Source: Nepenthes gracilis
Taxonomy: Eukaryota; Streptophyta; Magnoliopsida; Caryophyllales; Nepenthaceae
Direction: 5' to 3'
DNA length: 64,000 nt
NCBI GenBank assembly: GCA_033239525.1
Contig: BSYO01000016.1
Location: 2,819,333-2,883,332, forward strand
A model generated the notes under the pieces. It was not told the DNA's origin and ran no database searches. It saw nothing but the letters and a program-made list of their open reading frames with translations. The position numbers and the translations under genes were made by a program. Positions 26,001-37,599 of this stretch are shown piece by piece (positions within the stretch are counted from its first letter, which is position 1; each line of letters starts with the position of its first letter).

Positions 26001-29000
26001 GTCAAAAATATTCCTACACGCCTTGGACACTGATACTTAGCCCGAAAGAACTGCTGGTGCTTCTTAGTTTAGAGTGAAGAAAGCTTTAATTTAGAAACGG
26101 GCCTAGCTGGCAAACACTTCCTGCCCCCATCTTTTACTGAATAGGATTGAATCTATGATTTTGCTTTTTAAGGGTCTCAAATTGACCAAGCAAAGTTTGT
26201 GGCGGCACGTTCCATGGTGGCGAACCATTTCGGCTCAAGGGCATCCATCTTCCAGGCATTTCATGTCCAACCAACAAAGTCTTGGAACTCAGCTTGCACA
26301 ACTCGGCCGAGATGCCTCTGCTGCAGTGAGTTGCTGTCATATATGGTTATTGTTTGATATTTCCATACTTATTTTCATGTATCATTACATATTTATTCTA
26401 ACATGACTTCTCATGTTCCTCAGGGTGCAGCTCGCCGTTTGACTACACAAAGGAAGAATGTTGAAATTGAATCTATTGGGGCTGCGGGGAAACCCGATTC
26501 TGTCCACATAGTGAAGAAGTACTTCAGGCTAGAGGTAAGAAACACTTCATTTGCAGGCTTACTGATGTGGAAGCAAGATGCTATTATGCAACAAGACACA
26601 TTATATATCCTGTTATAAGCAGTAATTTTAATTTGCATAATTTAATTATGTGAGAATAATTTTAGTTGGATTGTAGTTTTTGATGGAGATATTGTATTAC
26701 ATCAGACATGTTTGAATTTGGTGTTTTGGTAATATATGGGTATTTTTGATGATATAAAAACCAGAAAGTGAAGTTGAAATGTGCCAAAGATATGTTGGGG
26801 CTGGGTTTTGGTGCCCTTAGTTGTCACATTTGAATCCCAAGATCCTATTGTTTAGCCAAAAAATTTATTTATTTAATTCATCGACCAAAACTCAAAATGT
26901 TTATCGGGACACAACCTAAAAATACCATAAATCGATTGAAAGATGTAAAATGAAGGTGTGTCAAATCATAGGATCCAAAGATGTCACATCCGAAAATGGC
27001 TTCAAATATTGACTATACATAACCTCAAACATATGTAAGGAGTATCTATTCTAAAAAATTAGAATAATTGAGCATTGTAATCCAAACGAATTATTAAATT
27101 AAATTGGAATCAACTTATAAACCGACTTCATACTAAATGACCACCTGAATTTATAATATTTAATAGTTGGAACAAAAATTAACAATTTAATTATTGTTCT
27201 GATTTACATATAACAAAACCGATATCCAAAATTCTAAAACTACTTCCAAACAGTTATCTCTTTTGTCCAATCACCTGCTAATATTGCTCCGAGCTCTCTA
27301 TTTTGAAAGGTTAGTAAAATTTAAGTAAAAGTGAATCAATTACTCACCAAGGCATAATTTTCATAATTGAATATATATATACATACAAAATGTACTTGAA
27401 TATAATATGACTAAAATCAGGAAACAATAACATAATTTCATGAATATGTTATGTGTAGTTTGAAGTTGATTATCAATTTTTTTTTTTAAACTATGCGACA
27501 TCTAGAATATGTTTAAATCATGATAAAAATGAACTAAGGATTAGTAGTGGTATCACCGACAAAAGGGCGAATATCCAAGTTTGGATTATACATGTTTTCT
27601 TATAACCAAAGGTTATATGCTACTATTCAATACTCTTTTTTGGGTAAGTATACTATTCAATACCCATAGATGGATTATCATATATATAACCTTGTAGATA
27701 GGGTTAAATAGCGCTTTTAACTCGTAGATGATAGGTTCGGACCTTAATATTAGGACATGTCATAATATATTGTGTCAATTCATTATAATGATCCATACAA
27801 AATCAAATGGAAACCTTTACTTAAATGCGAACATATTCTATATATTTCCTCATGCCAAAGGAAATATCATTGTCATCAAATTTATGTGAGTTTTCTCATT
27901 TTTATTTCTTCAAATACTTGTCATGTAGTGAAATCAAATTCATGTAGGTGCTTTAGCATGCATTTTGAGAGCATGTAGGAACAGTAATATGTGATTTAAT
28001 AACATGTCGGAGCTATCAATACTGGTAAATCAATATAGTTTAGGTAATTTCACCAATTCACTTCAATTACAAACATGCAGGACATTTAAGCTTAAAATTC
28101 ATGAATTAAACTTAATTTATATAATTTTCTCATGTGTAAAAATATGCATTCACAATTTTATGGTGATTTAAACATGTAGAGACATATAATTAAAAATGGA
28201 AGACATAAGAATAATATTGTAGAAATTTAACACTTAAATATAATGTGTATGAATTCAAAGCATGCATTTCATAAAAACTTCATGGAATAGAAATAGAATA
28301 ACATTCATGTAAAATATAAACTCTTTAACTATGTAAATATCATATGTATGAATATTTAAAATAATAAATATTCATAGAGATCAGAAAAAAAATGGCAATA
28401 AGAGAAAGAGGGTTTGGATAAACTTGTCTTAAGCTTGAAATTGCCCAAAATCGCTTAAATCTTACTTAGATCCTCCTTTTCTAGTCTCCTCTCTCTCGTC
28501 TTTTCCTTTCTTCTCTTTTTCTCTCTTCTTTTTGAAATTGCTGCAAAATGATTAAAATCAACCAAAAGGGGCCTTATATAAAAAATTGGTACATGTGCAC
28601 TTGTTAGGCGCGAGTCAAATGCCAAGACAAAAACCATACGACACACTAGTATCCATCAGGCGCGCATCAGGCATGTGGATTTTGCCTCGAACATGCATGG
28701 GACGTATGTTGGGTGTGTCCAATTCGCCTAACATACGCATGATGGCCTTAGAGATGTCCTTCAAGTATATCCTTACTATCTAGAATATGTATATACGTAC
28801 ATTAGGTGTTGGTCAAGTGTCACTTGGCCTGATGTGACCCAATTAGAAAATTGACTTTGATCTAAAATCCCATTTCACCTTGATATTTTTCTTTAATTTG
28901 ATAGGTCATTATTAAAATTTATAATTTGAGATTTGTACCTCACATTAATTTAAGGTTCTGTGTGCTGAAGTAGAAGCTGCAGGAGGAAAATGAAAAAATA

Positions 29001-32000
29001 GAGAAAAAACGTGGGGAGCCTGGAAAAGGGAAAAGAAAAAGGAGAAGGCAAAGAAGGAAAAAACAGGGGAAAAAGGACTGGGAAGGGGAAGAGAGAGATT
29101 AAAAAGAAAAAATAAAAGAAAGTAGAAAGAAAAAAGAAAATGAGAAGGAAAAACAAAATATATGGTTAAAGAAAATGGAAGGGGAATTTTCTACGTGCTA
29201 GTGGAATTGATACTTGGGTAACTAGACATTTTCAGTTCTCTATTCCTTATTTACTTTGATTCCACATTTCTATAACCATGCCATTGATTGTTATTTGGCT
29301 TATCATCTTTTATTCATTCCCTCCAAATATTGGAGCTTATCATCAGTCTTATGATGTTGGATATTTGTTGTATTCCTATGATTTCATATGGTAACTTGAA
29401 ATCCCAGTAATAAATTATATGGTTTTATCATCAAAATGAATTCTGGAGCCACATTGCAATTGGCTCCATCCTATCCGTTTTGTGGCTGGAGGATTAGCCC
29501 CGGCCATGGGTTGTAACCATTGATAAAAATATCAGTTGATATGTATTAATATTGAACCTGTCAATACTGCAAAAATATTGCAATATGCTATTATATCAAC
29601 GATTTATTGATTGATATTGAACATATCGGGCAATATACCTGATGTTCGACTGATATATCGTCAAATATGTCCCTGTCATTTTACGATTTTCATGATTTTT
29701 TTTCCTAATATAACTAATACCTATACATATTTCCCGATATGTCTGATTTTGATACGGCCACAACCAAAACTGATATTTTCATTTGTGATTATAACCTAGA
29801 CATGTGATGACACAATGTAAAACTATTTGACCAGAAATGTTATTCTCGACGTGGTATATTTTTATTACCTTATGCCTGGGAGTTGATTCATTGTATATTT
29901 GTTTCCTTTGTGTTCGAAGCTGAGAAAACTACTATTCCATCATGTTTATTTGGCCCTCTGGCAACTGATGCTGTCGTTATCTTACTGAGTTATTTGTAGC
30001 TCATTCTTCATTCAAAATGGTAATGCATGGGATAGTTTGAGGGAGAGTTTTTAGACTCATCCCATACTTCCAATGTTGATGATTTTATCCTTTCAATTTA
30101 GATGGTTAGGATTATAAAATAGGTCAAATACATTATAATGTGTTATAATTGTAACCTTTCAAGTCACTAGGATGAGGTCCTCACCATTGTGAGTACGAAA
30201 CCTTGAGAGGACTAGGTTTGAAACGCGGTTGAGTTGGTCAGGACTAGTGTCCACTGTGCAGTGGAAGCATGGACATTTAATTTATTTTGAATGTTGTATT
30301 TGACAGAGTATTAAATTTTAGATATGGAACTCGTAGCAGTATAAAAATGTCTTAGATTGGCTAAGAGTTCTATATAAAAAGGAATAAAGCCATATATTTC
30401 TGTCTTTGGATCAAATCTGGAGAATTGGAACCCCATGCGGCAGTGTTTCTTCGATTTACTAAAAATGGGCTGTTTTACCTGTTTTGGTAATTGATGAGCT
30501 GTTTCACTTGTTAAACTTAAGCTTGATAGAGATAAAAAAGTTAAGATAGATGAGCAGAGTTATACTAAAAGATATAATATTAAAAGTTAAACTTTTTAAA
30601 GACAAGATGCTAGAAGGACGTTTGAGGTAGTTCGAACGTTTAAAATATAGGCAAAAGAAAGCACTTGCAAAGAAATGTGAGTTAATTGTGATTGAAGGAA
30701 AGAAAAAATATAGCCCTAGGAAAATTTGGTGCGATGTGGTGGTAAAAGATGAAGTAAAATAGCTTGTACTTTCGAAGGATATTATATTAAATCAAATAGA
30801 ATGACAAAAATAGAGTCTTACGGCTGACCCCTAATGGAACATGCGCCTTTATTATTATTATTGTTGTTGTAATACTTGCTGCTTCCATCAATCAGTTAGA
30901 ACTTCATGAAGAGCTAAACTCTTAGAAACAAGGATTTCAATGACATTGAGGACATATATAATGAGATTCTCACTGAAAATTAATTTTATTATGCTGCATC
31001 AAAAAGCACCGGAGATCCCTTTTCTTTTAATATCTGAAGTACATTTTTCTATGTTACATATGCCTCCATTTTACTAGCTGTTGACAGGGTTTAGATTATT
31101 CCTCTGTTTGTCGACATTGCTAATCATTTGCTTGCATTCCTAATGGCAGTTTCTTGACAAGGAGCATGAGGGCATGGATGAAGATCTAGACATCAAAGCT
31201 CTTGAAAATGGATTTGTAAGTGCAGAAGTTTCATTTGTGGGTATTTACTTTTATAATGGATTTACTCTTGAAAATGGTTTGAAAATGTTTAAGTGATGTA
31301 TTGGAATGTATTTTTCTGTGAGAAGGGTTAAAATATTATTTTACAGTAATTCCCCCTGTCATTTCTGCATACTAATACCTGAAAATTTAGTCTCAACTCA
31401 GTTTTTACCTATTTAAAGTGACCAGCCAAATTTATTCTCATTTTACTGTATCACTTGTTAATAGATAAAAATACAGAGATAATATTACGATATATTGGTC
31501 GATATTTTATTATCAGCTTACAAATCTGTGAATTTTTTTCTCCTATTGTATTTGATACTAAAAGTATTATCTAATATGTCTGAAAATTATGGCCGTGACC
31601 GATATTAATGTCAATATTTCATCCATGTTTATGAGAATAGTTGTACTAATATTATCGTTTTCTATTCCAATAAGCAAACTTGCTATAAGAGAGGGGAAGA
31701 CTTCTTGGATAGACATGGAAGACTTTCTTTTAGTGGGTGTGGTGGGCCAAGTGAATAACAAAGCAGATTGAATACAACTGATATGTGGGAAGTTATATTT
31801 CAATATACTGTCTTACTCTTAATATTTCATATTATAAGAATATATCTTAATCATTGTGAAAGTAATTGAGCATAATATTTAAAAGACCAATAACAATATC
31901 CATCCTACTTGGCCATTATAGTCATCATTATTATTATTGTCTTGATTTCCAACTAAACTGTATTTTTATACTTCTATTTATTTTATTTTATTTTTGCATC

Positions 32001-32136
32001 TCACCATTTTTGATCCTTCATTCACTTGGAATAACAGGTCTCTGTTACGCCTGTCTCTCTTTCTCCTCACTTTGAGTCGGACTCTCAAACCAGTGCTGCA
32101 GAATGGATCATCTCCGCCATTAATGAGGACCGGTAA
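23051..32136 (+). CDS. SurE-like 5'/3'-nucleotidase (survival protein SurE family phosphatase)
   Basis: Ten exons join in frame: 23051-23334, 23551-23645, 24404-24471, 24552-24595, 25186-25263, 25366-25519, 26173-26325, 26424-26534, 31150-31215, 32038-32136. The total is 1152 nt, 383 residues plus TAA; every intron is GT-AG. SurE enzymes are metal-dependent phosphatases that remove phosphate from nucleoside monophosphates. Visible family motifs are KPIILVTNGEGIESPGL (residues 58-73), SGHS (100-103), SGTPVDCVSLALSGALF, VISGINRGSSCGHHMFYSGV, and SNQQSLGTQLAQLGRDASAA near the C-terminal half. Residues 1-55 form a polar, low-complexity extension without a clear signal peptide. The metal-site NDDG of bacterial SurE reads NGEG here (64-67). 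As I recall, plant homologues often already have NGDG, but the Glu is less usual. Intron 8 is 4615 bp and holds several repeats. The family assignment is firm; the substrate is inferred. Confidence 0.95.
23735..23874. repeat. 70-bp tandem duplication in SurE intron 2
   Basis: Two head-to-tail copies, 23735-23804 and 23805-23874, differ at only two positions (both C/T), so the duplication is recent. It lies well away from the splice sites. Confidence 0.95.
24636..24893. mobile_element. MITE-like element in SurE intron 4
   Basis: 258 bp bounded by inverted ends: left CATGGATGCAGAATATCAG, right CTGATATTTACATCCATG. Subterminal sequence is also partly inverted (GTATTGG at left, CCAATAC at right). 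No coding capacity. I found no clear target-site duplication, so the superfamily is open. Related sequence occurs at about 29515-29800 and 31440-31640, also in introns of this gene. Confidence 0.65.
27540..28955 (-). repeat. AT-rich LTR-like relic in SurE intron 8
   Basis: Minus-strand order: start-like AATGTGAGGTACAAATCTC near 28950, TATATAAGGCCCC at about 28578, a purine-rich leader (28545-28470), donor-like TCTAAGTAAGATT at about 28463, then AT-rich sequence with ACATGTAG / ACATGCA motifs down to about 27540. This parallels 5450-6860 and 49061-50235. It accounts for about 1.4 kb of the expanded intron. Confidence 0.5.
28978..29200 (+). repeat. Long purine-rich tract in SurE intron 8
   Basis: About 200 bases on the sense strand are almost all A and G, with only scattered C or T. 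Such tracts can form triplex-type DNA. It adjoins the LTR-like relic just upstream and may be the leader of another copy. Confidence 0.7.
29515..29800. mobile_element. MITE-like element in SurE intron 8
   Basis: Related to the element at 24636. It is rich in GATATTG / CAATATC blocks, with an inverted pair AAAATATCAGTT (left, about 29528) and AACTGATATTTTC (right, about 29768). Ends are less clear than in the intron 4 copy. Confidence 0.45.
30530..30875 (+). pseudogene. LINE ORF2 3' end (RTE-like) in SurE intron 8
   Basis: The plus strand at about 30600-30830 reads through MLEGRLR, KCELIVIEGKKKYSPRKIW, DVVVKDEVK and SLTADP. This is the order of the C-terminal tail of a plant LINE polyprotein (a GRLRWFGHV / RGRPKKTW / RIRVADP-like series), with several stops. 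It ends in TTATTATTATTATTGTTGTTG, a simple tail typical of RTE-type LINEs. Only a 5'-truncated fragment is present, as expected for LINE insertions. Confidence 0.7.
31440..31640. mobile_element. MITE-like remnant in SurE intron 9
   Basis: The right part reads, in reverse complement, CATGGATGAAATATTGACAT followed by TAATATCGGTCACGGCC. This resembles the left end of the intron 4 element (CATGGATG...ATATCAG...CATCGGTCAC). The left end is not clear. Confidence 0.4.
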
Positions 32137-32700
32137 AAGCTTCCTTGCTTCCAATTTTTCAAAATCTTGACATCGTTCTTTTATTTCTTTATTTTCTGGT
32201 TTTACATTCTTGGTTTTCATTTTTATTACGCTGTTGTTTGCTTACATTGGGCGTGGAGGACGGATGCAGTGCGTCCAGTTCGATTTTACATGCTTGGCAT
32301 GCTGTAGTGTTGCCGGGCTTCTCTTGTTTCTTTCTAACTCGCGAGAAAAACTTGAGCTGGTGTGTCAATATGGCGGTGGCGGCCGTGGTGGTAGTTGGGT
32401 GGTGTTATCATCTCAAATTATGCAATTGTATGTGTGTGTTTTTATTTTTTTTCTAGATGTCTACATGAATCTTTTCCTACGCCTCGACATTTTGATCGAT
32501 TCGGCTCAAGGTAGTCTGGCCATTTTTCATGGAGGCTGGAGACGCCCTTCCAGAGGCCAAACGGCACTCATCTGGTTTTCTGATCGCATCATCTGGTCGG
32601 ACCTGAGCCTACTTCTTGACCGTGTCTCAGCCTAGTTTTCGGTTTTGCATCATACTATTTTAATTTTTACTCTATCTCGTCTCTCTCTCACCCCACACAA
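32137..32700 (+). other. 3' flank of the SurE-like gene
   Basis: Sequence after the stop is less AT-rich than its surroundings up to about 32640 and probably includes the 3' UTR. Open frames of 103 and 141 codons overlap here in different frames, lack family features and are not called. The remainder to 33500 is AT-rich without recognisable content. Confidence 0.4.
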
Positions 32701-33503
32701 AAACTAACGATTTTTATATAATTGAGTGTATGTATATTATTTTTACTTTTCTATGCCATGAAAATTCTACTACCACTAGAGGAAGCCTCATCATCATCAA
32801 AATAAAGCGGCTTTTATATTTATCTAACGGTTAGGCTTTAAAGTTAGATTGATTAACGGTAAAGATTAAATCAAGTAATCTAAGTAGTTATTTAATCTTT
32901 ATTATTTATTTATTAAATTTTTAATCCTATCACACTTGTTATAGGTTATCGATGTATAATATTCAGGTAAAATTTTTTATTAATAAGTGTTTGTGGTCAG
33001 TAGTAATGAGTCTTAAAAATGATTTTTTATTTAAAAAATGGAAAGATATTTTTTGAATTTTAATTGAAGCATTTTTGCTGATTAGAATAATATTTTTAAA
33101 CTTATTTTATTATATGCGTGAAGCTTGAAATATATAAAAAATATTTTTCCATGTATATCAATTAAGAAAAATATAAACTATTTTTTATTAAAATATTTTT
33201 TGATGAATAAAAGCTGGGTGTTGAGTTTGGCAATCATCAATAAAGAAAAATCAATAATAATATGTCACAAAAGTTTCATAATACTGGTGAAATAATTACG
33301 AAAATTCCGTAATTGCATTATTTATTATTATTATTATATTAATTAATTTATATTTATATTTATATATTTATTTAAGAACAACTCCACCTTTTTGGGTTTT
33401 AGTCAAATTTGGGAGACATGGGAAATATCATATTTTTAGTCAAATTTGGGAGAATACATGACATTATGTTAGTGAAAAATCATATTGTTTTATTTAGTAT
33501 GGA

Positions 33504-33656
33504 ATAATAAATAGTAATAATAATAATAATGTTAATAATAATAATAATATCTTATAAATAATAATAATAAATATAATAATAATAATATGTAATAATAATA
33601 CCTAATAAAAATAATATATAATAATAATAATAATAAACAAATAAATAATAATATCT

Positions 33657-33698
<42 letters not shown>

Positions 33699-33837
33699 TA
33701 ATAATATGTAAAAAAATAATAATACCTAATAATAATAATAATTTATAATAATAATAATAATAATAAATATAATAATAACAATAACAATAATAATATCTAA
33801 TAATAATAATAATAATACATAATAATAATAATATCTA

Positions 33838-33886
<49 letters not shown>

Positions 33887-33894
33887 TGTGGAAA
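33504..33894. repeat. Long AAT-type microsatellite
   Basis: About 390 bp made almost only of AAT/ATA units with short interruptions such as ATATCTAATAA and ACCTAATA. The interruptions recur periodically, suggesting growth by copying of larger blocks (CCTAATAATAAT...) as well as single units. Confidence 0.97.
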
Positions 33895-34037
33895 TTATAA
33901 TTTTCACATTTGTGGGAATAATAATTTCCCGAGAATTACAATTTCCACCTTATTGCCAATCAAACGGAGGAATTGTAATTTTCGCGGGAATTACAATTTC
34001 ATTCTCACCTAATTCCTGCAACCAAACATGGCCTTAG
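33886..34037. mobile_element. MITE remnant next to the microsatellite
   Basis: The segment contains inverted blocks of GTAATT/AATTAC and GAATTACAATTTC, and ends TGCAACCAAACATGGCCTTA. The reverse complement (TAAGGCCATGTTTGGTTGCA) has the look of a Harbinger/hAT-type MITE terminus. The matching left end is not visible and is probably replaced by the AAT expansion. Confidence 0.5.
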
Positions 34038-34039
34038 TG

Positions 34040-35949
34040 GTATATATAGTTATATTGAAATTGTTAAAAGTAAGAGTAAATTTTATCATATTTTAATTTT
34101 AATATTTATATTTTTTCTCTTTATACCAAAATTAGTAATTTTAGTAAAATTAAGTATATAATTAGATATATAAATAATATTATTTTATTTAATATGTTAA
34201 AGTTTATAATAATAATAATGAAATTGATGATTATAAATTTAATTGTGAGGCACCAAGTTGCTCTTACTAATTATTATAATATGTCCAAGTTTATATATTT
34301 TTGTTTAGGTTGAAAAGAAATATTGGAGCAAGTGAGGTTTATGTGTTGGGATTCCTTGGGACACACATACAATTGATATAGTAGAAATCAAATTTTAAAT
34401 TTTTTATTAGTTATCAATTATTAAATACTGTATGGGCATAAGAAATAAAATCATATACAACAAATTATATAAAATTATATAATCATATTTAATGTAGAAT
34501 AATTTTTTTAATCAAAAGAAAAATTATAAAATTATTTAATTATATAAATAATCTTTTTGGAATTCTTAATATAAGCATCTGTGAATGATTGGTTGAATAA
34601 AAGCTTAATATTCTCAACAACCCATCATATAAGAATACATCATAAAAACAAGATCAAAATATAACAAGTCTTAAAAACGAAATTAGAATAACGTATCCGA
34701 AATTGGTAAAGAATGAAACTGTAATTTGATCTCAATTGGATATCGAATATCTTCTGCTTTTTTCTTTTCATATGGTGCTCTTTGTGTTGAGAAATAATCT
34801 CTCTATTCTGACTTTAAAAATTTGCACAGGAATCTTATACCCAATTTTGTCGCACATGCACCCTTTGGGTGTCCATTAGGCATGCATTTTACACACGTGC
34901 GTCTTTCAGATGCGTTTAAGTCATACCCATTTTATTATTTACGCATATTTATCTTTTCATGTACTTATCAAGCACTGATATTTTTGTTCTTATGAATGAA
35001 CACTGCTCAAACATCCATTAGACGTTATCTTCTGTGACACTTTAATTAATTAATGCTGCGAATCTTCATAGCAAAATTGAAAAAAATTTATGAATAGTTT
35101 ATTTATTATGAGTAAAACTTATAAAAAAATGACCAAAAATCTAATATTATGATAGGGGAACCGGGTTTGAGCAAGATAACTTGACTTAATTAATAATAGC
35201 GTCAGTTTGTTTTATGTTATTGGTTGTGAAATCAGAGGACAGAAGATTTGGGAGAGTATTGCTTCTTTTTCAACTTATAAACAACCAAATTATCCACAAA
35301 TATTAATAAAATACATGGAAAATATTATATTGTTTAGTTATATCAATTAATTATTAATTGAAATGTAATTATCTCGAATTTTAATGACCAATCAAATTAA
35401 GTTTAAAATAATTATCTTCTAATAATTGGTGCTAGGGTTGAAAAAAATTCAAATAATTAAAATTAAGTCAAATCAAATAGTCAAATAAATGATTTGATAT
35501 ATGCTTGTCGGGTTATAATTTAATTTTTTTATTTAAACTCTATAATTAATTTGTTGTAATTTATTAAGTCAAATCCAACCAAACCAAACTAAATAATATA
35601 TACATATACATACATATTTATATGTATATATACAATAAATTGAACAATTTATTGTAAATAATCATATCTATTTATACTATATTTTTGAATAACTTTTAAG
35701 ATAAAAGGTTAATTTTTTTATTTTTTTAATATTTTATTATTATCTAAATTATTAGATATTTTTATTTATTATTAGCATTAATTATATTTCAGACAAATGC
35801 TCAAACTTTTGGATGATGTTGTAAAGCATGAAGAAATTATATTAAATAATATATATATATTTATTTATATGAATATCATATTTTATTATTTTAATGTCAT
35901 TTTCTATTAAATAGTCATATTTTTTTTCTCATCAAAGTATTATAGACTA
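34040..35949. other. AT-rich intergenic sequence
   Basis: No gene recognised. The part 34830-35030 carries CATGCATTTTACACACGTGCG and CATCCATTAGACG, reminiscent of sequence found just upstream of the TATA motif in the LTR-like relics (for example 28600-28720), so it may be another fragment. Confidence 0.45.
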
Positions 35950-36375
35950 AGTTTAATACGATTGATACCATAGATTGGTTTGTGTGCTTCTCTTATTACC
36001 TTTTTGTATTCTCCAGTTCTATGGATATAATTTGATCTTTCTACGATCAAATATCAATTTGTGGAAAGCCTTCGATGACTTTCTTATGAAAACATCAATT
36101 TTCATTTGGATATAAACGGTATCTCTTTATTCTTTGTGATATTGACTACATTTCTAATTCCTATTTGCATTTTAGTGGGTTGGTCTGATATCAGAAGTTA
36201 TGAAAAAAAGTATATTACAGCATATCTAATTAGTAAATTTTTAATGATTATCATGTTTTGTATGCTTAAACTTCTACTATTCTATATTCTTCCTGAACGC
36301 GTGCTAATCCCTATTCTATGCAGAGTTGAGCATCTTCTATTTGTTAAGATAACCTCTTACGGGCGGTCATCCATC
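35950..36375 (+). pseudogene. nad4: Nuclear copy of mitochondrial nad4 (NUMT), exon 1 region
   Basis: The plus strand encodes a stretch recognisable as NADH dehydrogenase subunit 4 of plant mitochondria: GLCASLITFLYS, KYQFVESLR, LSYENINFHLDINGISLFFV, ILTTFLIPICILVGWSDIRS and LLLFYILPERVLIPILC. Two Trp/Gln-type codons have become stops (TGA after VESLR; TAA after LWI), and about 10 bp are duplicated at 35966-35976. The last part, after VLIPIL, probably belongs to the start of the first nad4 intron. Functional nad4 lies in the mitochondrial genome (respiratory complex I); this fragment is non-functional. Its divergence is mostly C/T and G/A, as expected for old methylated nuclear DNA. Confidence 0.88.
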
Positions 36376-37599
36376 ATCGTAAAGTAGTTTTTGCAAAACT
36401 TTCAAAAATAGAGGTAGTCTTGTGTATAAGTACATCATTTTTTGATCAAACTCATCCAACTTAATTAAGAAGAATTAAACCTAATAAACACATCTTGCTC
36501 GAATTCAAGTAATAACTATAAGGAAGAAATTGAAAGGAAACTATACTCAACTAGGGATGGACGTGAACTCGTAAGCTACCGAGGGTTTTTATTTCTTAAT
36601 CAATAATTAATTTCACTTAGAATTTTTTTATTTGTTTATTAGTAATTTTTTTTACTATATTTGCTAAATTATTTTGATACATAGATTGTTATTATCATAT
36701 TGATATTATTCATTAATTATTTTAACTTTTATATATAATTGAATCGAATAAAAAATTTTTAGTCTTATGAACTTAATATTACACAAACCATATAAACATT
36801 TTAAATGAAATCGACCGGCTTATTGATTGATTGGTTTAGCATTTGATTCAATGATTTGGTTTGATTTGACAAAAATCTAATAAGAATTATATAGTTTGAT
36901 TTTTTGCTAATCTTTTGGGTTTGAAAAATGGGTTTTTCATGTAACTTGTCGTGCCAATTTCACCCATAATTATAAATAGTTAATTTTATTTTTTTTGTGC
37001 CTGATACATGGTCTGATACGAGAGTGGCAAAATGCTTTCCTTTAATAGGAGCTCGAGCTTGAGATTGGCGGTACAAAGGCCCATGACATGAGCTCGACTA
37101 GGGCTCGAGTGGCAGACATGTGGAATGTTGGTGTGCCACTACCGCGGGATCTGTCGTCAAATGCCACAGTAGCTTCTTGACTTGGCATTAAAAGAAATGT
37201 AAGGAATTAGGGCTTGAGAAATTCTTCTTTCCAGTGAGGCAAGAGAAAAATACAAAAAGAATAAGAAAGATGAAGAATTTGCGCATTGTTTGAAAAATAA
37301 TATCTTTTGATATCAGCTAATTTGTGATGTGTTGACCATAATCTACCATCGAATATTTTTCCTTGTTTAGTTTTCTTATTTACTCTGTCTATTTTGCTTT
37401 TCAAACTTCGTTATCACTAGGGTATTGAATCCCGCTGTGCATAGTATTAGGTTGTTAACCTAACTAATTATATAGAACATATTTTGGACTATACTTTTTT
37501 ATTGAAGGTTATATATTTTAAATATTTTTTTAATGATAATTAATTTAATTAAATTGATAAATGTTTAAAATTAATTGAGATTCTAAGTCAAAAATTAAG
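36376..37599. other. Intergenic, no gene recognised
   Basis: AT-rich with one less AT-rich patch at 37015-37150 (GAGCTCGAGCTTGAGATTGG, CTCGACTAGGGCTCGAG). No family resemblance in any frame. Confidence 0.45.

Noticed and set aside
30150..30290. SINE-like segment in SurE intron 8 (GGTTTGAAACGCGG as a B-box-like motif)
   Set aside because: Only a weak B box and no clear A box at the right distance, tail or duplication.
32210..32635. 141-codon plus-strand frame after the SurE-like gene
   Set aside because: No domain; begins in probable 3' UTR, and a second unrelated frame overlaps it. No splice signals tie it to a gene.
36106..36387. Expressed membrane protein of 93 codons
   Set aside because: The text is nad4 with in-frame stops just upstream, so it is a NUMT, not a nuclear gene.
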